Shown one piece after another: positions 1 through 5,710 of a stretch of 10,272 nucleotides of DNA (the first letter of the stretch is position 1; each line of letters begins with the position of its first letter). Below the pieces are notes generated by a model. The model was not told the origin of the DNA. It saw nothing but the letters and a program-made list of their open reading frames with translations, and searched no databases. Source of the DNA: LDYB01 sp037442385 (GTDB lineage Bacteria; Armatimonadota; Fimbriimonadia; Fimbriimonadales; GBS-DC); assembly GCA_037442385.1 (NCBI GenBank), contig JBBIQJ010000085.1, forward strand, positions 1 to 10,272. Reading direction: 5' to 3'. The position numbers and the translations under genes are program-made.

Positions 1-170
1 CGCAAACGGATTAGGGCGCTCTGTCGCAAAGAAGAGGGGGGTGCGCTGAAGAGGACGCGGGAACCGCGTCCGTACGGGCATGAGTAAGGGCGCGATCGCC
101 GCGCCCCACGCGGCGAAATGAATCGTGCTACCTTGGTATATGAGGTTCACCCGTCGTTTTTTTTTGCTTG
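1..170. other. Left-edge region without a convincing gene
   Basis: No recognisable gene is seen here. One frame on the + strand is open from the left edge to a TAA at 85-87 (about 28 codons, Arg/Lys-rich) and could be the tail of an upstream gene, but nothing in it is diagnostic. On the - strand a frame from an ATG (complement of 79-81) stays open to the left edge, equally undiagnostic. The stretch contains two GC-rich hairpins. The first is GGACGCGG / CCGCGTCC (53-60 with 64-71, 3-nt loop). The second is GGGCGCG / CGCGCCC (88-94 with 100-106, 5-nt loop). Neither is followed directly by a T-run, so they are not obvious intrinsic terminators. A run of nine T lies at 157-165. Confidence 0.4.
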
Positions 171-175
171 ACGGC

Positions 176-220
176 TGAAGCCGTTCCTACGATACGAAAC
201 CGACCCCATCGTCGGCTTCA
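176..220. repeat. Inverted-repeat element, REP/MITE-like
   Basis: The ends are an 8-bp inverted repeat, TGAAGCCG (176-183) and CGGCTTCA (213-220). Inside it a second short stem, CCGAC (200-204) with GTCGG (211-215), can form. It lies in non-coding sequence just before the CRISPR-type repeat. Short elements built around a GGCTGAAGCC core are familiar as dispersed intergenic repeats in several bacterial phyla, so a REP- or MITE-like element is plausible. Only one copy is present, so dispersal cannot be shown from this window. Confidence 0.35.
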
Positions 221-233
221 TCCCCCGAATTAT

Positions 234-270
234 TTAGCACCCGCCCCCAAGGGCGGGTGTGGATTGAAAC
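234..270 (+). CRISPR. Solitary CRISPR-type repeat (type I-C-like)
   Basis: A 37-nt stretch has the architecture of a class 1 CRISPR repeat. It has a perfect 9-bp stem, CACCCGCCC (238-246) with GGGCGGGTG (251-259), closed by the loop CCAA, followed by a 3' end reading GTGGATTGAAAC (259-270). The ATTGAAAC terminus is the usual 5' handle of type I crRNAs, and the stem plus GTGGATTGAAAC strongly resembles type I-C repeats. The first bases (TTAGCAC, where GTCGCAC is usual) look degenerate. No second copy follows or precedes it at spacer distance, so this is a single repeat and not an array. Its 3' end lies 62 nt before the cas3 start, on the same strand. It may be a remnant repeat, the last repeat of an array extending to the left, or a regulatory crRNA-like unit. 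Confidence 0.6.
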
Positions 271-274
271 CGAC

Positions 275-313
275 TGTGGGGGCGAGGCACGCCCCGCCCC
301 GACTGCTCCCACA
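275..313. repeat. GC-rich hairpin after the CRISPR-type repeat
   Basis: GGGGCG (279-284) can pair with CGCCCC (295-300), extended by GG/CC after one A-C mismatch. An alternative outer stem pairs TGTGGG (275-280) with CCCACA (308-313). The sequence occupies the position a spacer would take after the repeat at 234-270. It could be a pseudo-spacer, or an unrelated dispersed palindromic element that has inserted there. The 6-mer CGACTG occurs both at 271 and at 300. Confidence 0.35.
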
Positions 314-319
314 AGCGGG

Positions 320-325
320 TATAAC
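320..325 (+). promoter_or_regulatory. -10 element for cas3, predicted leaderless
   Basis: TATAAC ends 7 nt before the ATG at 333. With normal -10 to +1 spacing, transcription would begin at about 332-333, so the mRNA would start at or next to the initiation codon. There is no Shine-Dalgarno before this ATG and no convincing -35 hexamer. This site also supports ATG 333 over the upstream TTG at 168, whose reading frame would have to run through the CRISPR-type repeat. Confidence 0.5.
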
Positions 326-332
326 AAACTAC

Positions 333-2447
333 ATGTATCATGCCCACACGCCTAACAGCGCAGGTAACTGGCATGATCTGAAAGCGCATCTCCTAAAGAC
401 CGCCCAGATAGCGCGCGAATTTGCCGACCGATTCGGCGCAGGCGAACTGGCATACTACGCCGGGCTGTGGCATGACCTCGGCAAGTTCCACCCCCAATTT
501 CAGCGCTATCTTCAGGTGCGCGCGCAGGGGCAAAACGCGCGAAGCCATCCGCACGCTCCCTATGGCGCCGCCTACGCCCAATGCCACTGCCAACTGCTCA
601 CATTCCCGATTGCGGGACACCACGCGGGCATGCCAGACATGAGCGAACTAAAAAGTCTGCTGGCTAAAGTCAACGACCTGGCTTCTGTGAAGGAGGAGGC
701 GATTCGAAACCTACCCCAGATTCAGCCACCCGCCCCGCCCAACTTACCGTCGTGGTTGAACCACAAAGACCCCTTGCAGGCGGAAATGCTAATACGGATG
801 GTGTTCTCCTGCCTGGTGGACGCCGACTTTCTGGACACAGAGCAGCACTTTGACCCTCAGCGCGCGGCTCAGCGCCCGCAAGCCTGCGACCTGAAGGGAT
901 TGTGGCAACGCTTCGAGAGGAACCAGCAAGCCCTAATCCAGCGCGCGCCACAAACCCCCGTCAACCGTGTGCGACGCGAGGTGTACGAACACACGATTGC
1001 TGCCGCCGCAGGCGGACGCGGACTCTACGAGCTGACCGCGCCCCCAGGAGCGGGCAAAACCCGCGCCGCCCTGGGATTCGCGCTCAAACACGGCGTCCAC
1101 CACAACATGGAGCGCGTAATCGTCGCCCTACCTTACACCAGCATTATTGACCAGACCGCCGAAATCTATCGGGCTATTCTGGGCGGGGAGGTCGTGCTGG
1201 AACATCACAGCGCGCTGGAAGTGGACGACATGGACGAAACCGCGCTGGAGCGCTTGCGCCTGCTGAGCGAGAACTGGGACGCGCCGATTATCGTAACAAC
1301 CTTCGTGCAACTGTTCGAAAGCATCTTCTCCAATAAACCCTCGCGCTGCCGCAAACTGCATCGGCTGGCGAACAGCGTGATTGTGCTGGACGAGGTGCAG
1401 ACCCTCCCTGTGGAGTTGCTGGAGCCGACGATGCACGCACTTCAGCAACTGATTACGCACTATGGGGCGACGGTGTTGCTCTGCACCGCAACCCAACCCG
1501 CTATCCGTTGTCTCAAGGGGATTCAAACCCCCACACCGATACTGGAGAACCCTGCCCCCTACTTCCAGCAGTTGCGGCGGGTGGAATATCAGATAGACCC
1601 CCAGCCGCGCAACTGGGACTGGCTGGCAGAGCAAATCGCCGCACATAAGCAGGTGATGGTCGTCCTGAACGCACGCCCCGACGCGCTGGAGTTGATAGAT
1701 GCCGTTCAGGATAGGTTCCCTCAGCTGGAAGGGCTGTACCACCTCTCAACTTTACTGTGCCCGGCGCATCGGCGTCAGGTGTTGGACGAAATTCGCCAGC
1801 GCCTGCACGCAGGCGAACCATGCCGACTGATTGCTACACAGGTCGTGGAAGCGGGCGTGGACCTCGATTTTCCCGTGGTGATGCGGGCAGTGGGACCGCT
1901 GGATCGGATTGTGCAAGCGGCAGGGCGCTGCAATCGCGAGGGGCGACTGACGGAGGGGACGGTGATTGTGTTTGAACCCCAGAATGGGCGCGCTCCCAGC
2001 GGCGCCTACCGCACAGGCATCGACGACCTCCACAACCCCCAGACCTACACGAACTATTTCGAACAACTCTATCAAGATGTGTCGCTGGATCGGTTTGCCA
2101 TCCAATCGAAGCGCCAGTCGTTCCAGTTCAGCACAGTGGCTCGCGAGTATCGGCTCATCCGGGAGGAAACCGTGTCGGTGGTCGTGAGCGCCTACGATCC
2201 AGTAGCGTACGATACCCTGATTCGGCAGGGGCGGGCAATGATAAACCAGAATCTACCGTTGCCGAAACGCTGGTATCTGAACCTTCGCGCTTACACCGTC
2301 GCTCTCTATCCCCAAGAAGTGGAATCGCTGAAAAAGCAGGGGTTGATTCGCGAAGAACCCGCACTGGGGCTACTGGTCTACACGGGCGCCTACGACCCCC
2401 TGAAAGGCATCGTCTCAACCCAAGACCCTGCTGACCTGATTGTGTGA
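333..2447 (+). CDS. cas3: CRISPR-associated Cas3 helicase-nuclease
   Basis: Cas3 is the HD-nuclease/superfamily 2 helicase that Cascade recruits to unwind and degrade target DNA in type I CRISPR interference. From ATG 333 the protein has 704 residues. The N-terminal HD domain shows H19, the HD pair at H47-D48 (WHDLGK), H72/H74 (SHPHAPYGA) and H96-H97 (GHHAG). The helicase part shows a Walker A (PPGAGKT, about 237-243), a DEVQ Walker B at 353-356, TATQ at 385-388 and motif VI QAAGRCNR at 528-535. A Cas3 C-terminal domain follows. All catalytic motifs appear intact, so the gene looks functional. The next gene is not a cas gene and has its own promoter, so cas3 stands alone on its 3' side; the 5' side ends with a solitary CRISPR-type repeat. 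The repeat suggests type I-C, where cas3 is normally first in the operon. The subtype is inferred. Confidence 0.93.
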   Translation: MYHAHTPNSAGNWHDLKAHLLKTAQIAREFADRFGAGELAYYAGLWHDLGKFHPQFQRYLQVRAQGQNARSHPHAPYGAAYAQCHCQLLTFPIAGHHAGMPDMSELKSLLAKVNDLASVKEEAIRNLPQIQPPAPPNLPSWLNHKDPLQAEMLIRMVFSCLVDADFLDTEQHFDPQRAAQRPQACDLKGLWQRFERNQQALIQRAPQTPVNRVRREVYEHTIAAAAGGRGLYELTAPPGAGKTRAALGFALKHGVHHNMERVIVALPYTSIIDQTAEIYRAILGGEVVLEHHSALEVDDMDETALERLRLLSENWDAPIIVTTFVQLFESIFSNKPSRCRKLHRLANSVIVLDEVQTLPVELLEPTMHALQQLITHYGATVLLCTATQPAIRCLKGIQTPTPILENPAPYFQQLRRVEYQIDPQPRNWDWLAEQIAAHKQVMVVLNARPDALELIDAVQDRFPQLEGLYHLSTLLCPAHRRQVLDEIRQRLHAGEPCRLIATQVVEAGVDLDFPVVMRAVGPLDRIVQAAGRCNREGRLTEGTVIVFEPQNGRAPSGAYRTGIDDLHNPQTYTNYFEQLYQDVSLDRFAIQSKRQSFQFSTVAREYRLIREETVSVVVSAYDPVAYDTLIRQGRAMINQNLPLPKRWYLNLRAYTVALYPQEVESLKKQGLIREEPALGLLVYTGAYDPLKGIVSTQDPADLIV

Positions 2448-2459
2448 AGCCCCCTCCCA

Positions 2460-2468
2460 TGCTACAAT
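2460..2468 (+). promoter_or_regulatory. Extended -10 for the DUF5693-like gene
   Basis: TGCTACAAT is an extended -10 (TGn plus TACAAT, 2463-2468) ending 7 nt before the GTG at 2476, the same spacing as in front of cas3. It predicts a leaderless transcript starting at the GTG. No Shine-Dalgarno is present. It lies in the 28-nt gap after the cas3 stop codon, so the downstream gene need not be cotranscribed with cas3. Confidence 0.5.
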
Positions 2469-2475
2469 CTATAGC

Positions 2476-4296
2476 GTGCAAAAGTGGAACGGTTTTCTGC
2501 TGATTGTAGCGCTGCTGGTTTCGTCGGGGGCGGCAGGGGCGCTCGCACTGCAAAGGCTCCGCGTGGAACGCGCCAACCGCACGGTGGAGCTGGTGATGGA
2601 CTACGAAGACATCGCCATGCTCGCCAGCACGGAAGGCAAAACGGTCTCCGAATGGCTGAAGGGATTCTCAACGCCCCTCTCGGTGGCGCTGACAGAAGGC
2701 ACACTGAACACCTGGGGCGTCCGTTTTCAGGAGAAAGGGCGCGTAAGCTTCCTGCTCTCAGAGCCGCATTACCAGCAGGCGAAAGCGCAGCTCGCGCTCA
2801 AAAGTCGGGTGCGGCTGGAGCCGCCTGAGACCACGCAGTATGTCGTGGTGCGCTCGGAAAACGGCGCCCAGTTCTTTGTGGAGGGCGACCCGGACGCAAT
2901 TGCCGGGATGGGTATCGGCATGGATCCTGCCGCCGTTCAGCAGGTTCTCCAGTCGGGGCACGCGGTGGTGGCGCGGCTGGCGAATCAGCCGAATATGAGC
3001 GCGCTCGCTATTCGCGGCGCCCTCAGACATGCGAACCAGCAGGGCGCCGCACTGGTTATCTTCGCGGGCGACCAGGTGCTGGGCTTTCGCAACCAGATGG
3101 AGACGACGGCGCAGGCGATTCGCATGGCAGGCATGCGCTACGGGAGTATAGAGTTTGGCAAGCAGGGGGGCGACGCGAAACTGACCCAGTTGCTGATTGA
3201 CCGAACCGTACGGGTTCACAGCGTGAGCGCGGGCGAGTCGCTGACCCTCGCGCCGCAGGAACTGGTGGAGCGCTTTGAGCGGGCAGTTCAGGAGCGCAAC
3301 ATCCGCGTGGTCTACCTGCGGATGGCAGGTGGAGATACAGCCAGCCTGCGAAACCTGATTCAAGCGCTGGGGCGTGCGCTGGCGCGTTCGGGTTACATGA
3401 TAGCGCGTTCGGGAGCGCGCCCGTTCCGTCCGCTGGAGCCGCCTGTATGGCTCTTTGCGCTGGGGGGGCTGGGCGTGGGTGTGCTGACGGGCTGGGTGGT
3501 GTGGCAGTTTCGTCGGGCGTGGGGCTGGGCGCCGCTGGTGCTGGGCGCGGGGTTCGCTCTGCTCTGCCTGCTGCCCACCGGGCGCCAGAGCGTGGCACTC
3601 ACAGCGGCGATTCTGTTCCCCACGCTGGGGCTGGTGGCGCTGCCTGGCTTCGTTCGGGGTTCCCTGTGGCGCGCATTGCCCATCCCGTTCGGGTGGAGCC
3701 TGCTGGGAGCATTACATATCGTGGGACTGCTCGCCGAATCGCCGTTTCTAATTAAAGCCGACCAGTTTCTGGGGGTCAAAATAGCGCATGTGTTGCCTTT
3801 GTTGCTGGTGGCGGGGTTCTACTGCGCCTACGCAACAGGGCGCTGGCAGTTCTGGCGCGACTGGCTGGGACGCCCCGTGCTGTGGGGTCAGCTCGCGGTG
3901 ATGGGCGTTGTGGTGGGCGCGCTGATGCTGATGCTGATACGCACGGGCAACGAAGCGCCGGGCGCGGTCTCGGAATGGGAGCTGCGCTTTCGGGCGCTGT
4001 TGGAGCAGGTGATGAATGTGCGTCCCCGCACGAAAGAGTTTTTGATTGGGCATCCTGCGCTGGTGGTCGCGCTGGGATTGTTGGGCGTGGGGCGTCGTGA
4101 GTGGCTCCCGCTGGCGATGCTGCTGGGCGCCATCGGGCAGGTGTCACTGGTGAACACCTTCTGCCACCTGCACTCGCCGCTGGAGGTCTCGCTGAGGCGG
4201 ACGCTATGGGGCATCCTGATCGGGCTGGCGCTAGGCGCCGTCGTGTGGGGCGTGCTGAAGCGCCTCGCTAAAATTACGGGCGCGCATGTGCCATAA
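2476..4296 (+). CDS. DUF5693-like multi-pass membrane protein
   Basis: From GTG 2476 the protein has 606 residues. An upstream TTG at 2440 overlaps the end of cas3, but GTG is preferred because of the -10 placement and because it puts the hydrophobic N-terminal segment (about residues 5-24) right at the start. A large, probably extracytoplasmic domain follows to about residue 310. The C-terminal half then holds some eight or nine hydrophobic segments. The segment reading RPRTKEFLIGHPA from R516, and a later histidine-containing CHLHSPLEVSLRR stretch, match what I recall of the DUF5693 family, which has no assigned biochemical role and is often found near cell-wall polysaccharide or S-layer anchoring genes. 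The following gene encodes a secreted SLH-like protein, which fits an envelope role. Family assignment is from memory; function is unknown. Confidence 0.75.
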   Translation: MQKWNGFLLIVALLVSSGAAGALALQRLRVERANRTVELVMDYEDIAMLASTEGKTVSEWLKGFSTPLSVALTEGTLNTWGVRFQEKGRVSFLLSEPHYQQAKAQLALKSRVRLEPPETTQYVVVRSENGAQFFVEGDPDAIAGMGIGMDPAAVQQVLQSGHAVVARLANQPNMSALAIRGALRHANQQGAALVIFAGDQVLGFRNQMETTAQAIRMAGMRYGSIEFGKQGGDAKLTQLLIDRTVRVHSVSAGESLTLAPQELVERFERAVQERNIRVVYLRMAGGDTASLRNLIQALGRALARSGYMIARSGARPFRPLEPPVWLFALGGLGVGVLTGWVVWQFRRAWGWAPLVLGAGFALLCLLPTGRQSVALTAAILFPTLGLVALPGFVRGSLWRALPIPFGWSLLGALHIVGLLAESPFLIKADQFLGVKIAHVLPLLLVAGFYCAYATGRWQFWRDWLGRPVLWGQLAVMGVVVGALMLMLIRTGNEAPGAVSEWELRFRALLEQVMNVRPRTKEFLIGHPALVVALGLLGVGRREWLPLAMLLGAIGQVSLVNTFCHLHSPLEVSLRRTLWGILIGLALGAVVWGVLKRLAKITGAHVP

Positions 4297-4297
4297 T
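4289..4297 (+). promoter_or_regulatory. Extended -10 overlapping the DUF5693-like stop codon
   Basis: TGCCATAAT is an extended -10 whose CATAAT (4292-4297) contains the TAA stop (4294-4296) of the preceding gene. It ends 13 nt before ATG 4311, predicting a 5' leader of only about 7 nt. There is no Shine-Dalgarno in that leader. Confidence 0.42.
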
Positions 4298-4310
4298 AGA
4301 GTCCAGAACC

Positions 4311-4967
4311 ATGCGCAACTTTTCGCTGCTTCGGTCTGCAAGTTTGAGCCTGCTGATGGCTGCCCTCGTGTGGAGTCAGGCGCAACGGCAACAGCAACCC
4401 CATCTGCACGCGGAACCGCCTAAGCCCGCTGCCGCTTACGACCAGCCGCTCACGGGCTATGAGGTGGTGTTGCTGTTCGCCGAATACATCCGGAATCTGG
4501 AGAAAGGTCTCACCGAGGCGTTCCAGAAGCCAATCCGCACGGGCACAGCAGGCGTCGTAACGCTCACAGGCAAGCACCCTGCGTGGGTGGTGGACGCGCT
4601 CAAAGCAGTGAAGGCACGCGGCGCGATTCCACCCCAGTTCAACGGCGCAAAGCCGATGCCCCGCTATCAGACAGGGATGATGCTCGCTCGCTACGCCCGT
4701 CGGCTGGATGCGCGCATGCGCACGATTGTAGGGGAACCCGTCGGCAAAACCGAGTTCCGCACCCAGCCCCGAATCGCGTTAGACCCCAACCACCCCGCCT
4801 ATGCCGACCTGCAGTTTCTGGCACAAGGCGCCTGGGTGGGGGCAGGCTCGCCCCTCTACTACAAACCCACCGAGCCTGTCCTCGGTAAAGAGCTGGCAGA
4901 CATGCTGAAAGACCTCACCCAGCGTATTCTGGAACGCTATCGCGACGAACCCCATCTTAAAGAGTAG
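4311..4967 (+). CDS. Secreted protein with degenerate SLH-like repeats
   Basis: The product has 218 residues. The N-terminus is a typical Sec signal peptide: basic start, hydrophobic core at residues 6-21, and a likely cleavage after SQA at 22-24. The mature part contains stretches with the SLH-domain pattern (His-Pro-Ala at the start, a hydrophobic helix, a Gly turn, then a helix of the form aMLARY or ELADML). These are a half repeat from P46 to about 68, a full one from H89 to about 130, and another from H161 to about 205. SLH domains bind pyruvylated secondary cell-wall polymer or peptidoglycan, so the protein may sit in the envelope. The repeats are diverged and the usual TRAE signature is absent. 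The gene directly follows the DUF5693-like gene, 14 nt after its stop codon, supporting a shared envelope role. No enzymatic domain is seen. Confidence 0.62.
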   Translation: MRNFSLLRSASLSLLMAALVWSQAQRQQQPHLHAEPPKPAAAYDQPLTGYEVVLLFAEYIRNLEKGLTEAFQKPIRTGTAGVVTLTGKHPAWVVDALKAVKARGAIPPQFNGAKPMPRYQTGMMLARYARRLDARMRTIVGEPVGKTEFRTQPRIALDPNHPAYADLQFLAQGAWVGAGSPLYYKPTEPVLGKELADMLKDLTQRILERYRDEPHLKE

Positions 4968-4977
4968 CCGAATCGGG

Positions 4978-4996
4978 TATAATCTCGCCAGAGGTG
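4978..4996 (+). promoter_or_regulatory. sdhC -10 and Shine-Dalgarno
   Basis: A perfect TATAAT (4978-4983) is followed by AGAGGTG (4990-4996), which ends 8 nt before ATG 5005. Predicted transcription start is about 4990, so the leader would be about 15 nt and begin at the Shine-Dalgarno itself. The -35 region is weak (TCTTAA at 4955-4960 with a 17-bp spacer). The 10-mer CCAGAGGTGC (4988-4997) recurs exactly at 7695-7704 before another gene. Confidence 0.6.
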
Positions 4997-5004
4997 CATA
5001 AGAA

Positions 5005-5697
5005 ATGAGCGTTCAAACCGCACCACCTGTTGGCTGGCGAGAGAAGCTCAAGGGTGACAGCTATTTCCTGCATAAGCTTCACTCGCTTACGGGCATTTTT
5101 CCCGTCGGCTACTATCTCGTACAGCACCTGTTTCTCAACTCGATGGCGGCAGTAGACCCCAAATATTTTAATGCGGTGGTCTACTTCTTCAACGAGATTC
5201 TGCCGAAACCGGTGCTGTGGGGGATGGAGCTGTTTTTGATTGTCCTGCCGTTGTTGTTCCATTCGCTCTACGGCTTCGTGATAACCTATCACGGCAAGGC
5301 GAATGTCTACCGGTATCGTTTCAGCGAGAACCTCGCCTACACGCTCCAGCGCGTGAGCGGGGTCTACATCTTTCTGTTCCTGCTCTACCATGTCTATTCA
5401 ACCTCGATCAGCCACAAGCTGTATGGCACGGATATCTATTATTCCGGCATGCAGGCGCATTTCCAGAACCCGCTGGTGGTGGTGGTCTACGCGCTGGGCG
5501 TGATTGCCAGCTCATATCACCTGTTTAATGGGGTCTGGAACTTCGCGATTCGCTGGGGTATCGTGATAGGCGACCGTGCGCAGCGCACGCTCCACAAGTG
5601 GTGCTGGGTGGGGTTCGTGCTGCTGAGCGCGTTGGGGCTGATTGCGCTGGCTGGCTTCTTTATGCACGAAGCGCCGGCGCCCCCCGTTTCGCACTAA
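5005..5697 (+). CDS. sdhC: Succinate dehydrogenase cytochrome b558 subunit
   Basis: This is the membrane anchor of complex II / fumarate reductase. It binds two hemes and passes electrons from the Fe-S subunit to quinone. The 230-residue protein fits the Bacillus/Wolinella-type b558 family with five transmembrane helices. Histidines in the positions of the known heme ligands are visible: H26 (LHSLTG), H41 (VQHLF), H86 (FHSLYG), H129 (LYHVYS) and H172 (SSYHLFNG). The start is fixed by an AGAGGTG ribosome-binding site 8 nt upstream and by the N-terminus matching the family. sdhA follows after 13 nt, and the sdhC stop codon lies inside the sdhA Shine-Dalgarno, so the two are cotranscribed and probably translationally coupled. 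No SdhD is expected for this single-anchor type. Confidence 0.93.
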   Translation: MSVQTAPPVGWREKLKGDSYFLHKLHSLTGIFPVGYYLVQHLFLNSMAAVDPKYFNAVVYFFNEILPKPVLWGMELFLIVLPLLFHSLYGFVITYHGKANVYRYRFSENLAYTLQRVSGVYIFLFLLYHVYSTSISHKLYGTDIYYSGMQAHFQNPLVVVVYALGVIASSYHLFNGVWNFAIRWGIVIGDRAQRTLHKWCWVGFVLLSALGLIALAGFFMHEAPAPPVSH

Positions 5698-5702
5698 GGA
5701 GG
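5696..5702 (+). promoter_or_regulatory. sdhA Shine-Dalgarno overlapping the sdhC stop
   Basis: AAGGAGG shares its first two bases with the sdhC TAA (5695-5697) and sits 8 nt before ATG 5711. It decides the sdhA start over an upstream in-frame start at 5642, which lies inside sdhC. Confidence 0.8.
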
Positions 5703-5710
5703 CGAGAACG

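Noticed and set aside
92..99. GCGATCGC octamer (also at 6544-6551) as a HIP1-type repeat
   Set aside because: Two copies in 10 kb of GC-rich DNA are not evidence of a repeat family.
53..106. Two GC-rich hairpins as an intrinsic terminator of an upstream gene
   Set aside because: No T-run follows either stem; the nine-T run at 157-165 is too far away and has no stem directly before it.
168..332. In-frame 55-codon N-terminal extension of cas3 from TTG 168
   Set aside because: It would translate the CRISPR-type repeat and palindromes, gives low-complexity sequence unlike Cas3, and ATG 333 is preceded by a well-placed -10.
1128..1742. 204-residue open frame on the - strand inside cas3
   Set aside because: Shadow frame opposite conserved helicase motifs, with no recognisable domain.
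2440..2475. TTG 2440 as start of the DUF5693-like gene, overlapping cas3
   Set aside because: It would place 12 polar residues before the hydrophobic N-terminus and lies upstream of the -10 element; GTG 2476 fits both better.
2758..3363. 201-residue open frame on the - strand inside the DUF5693-like gene
   Set aside because: Composition-driven shadow of a clear + strand gene.
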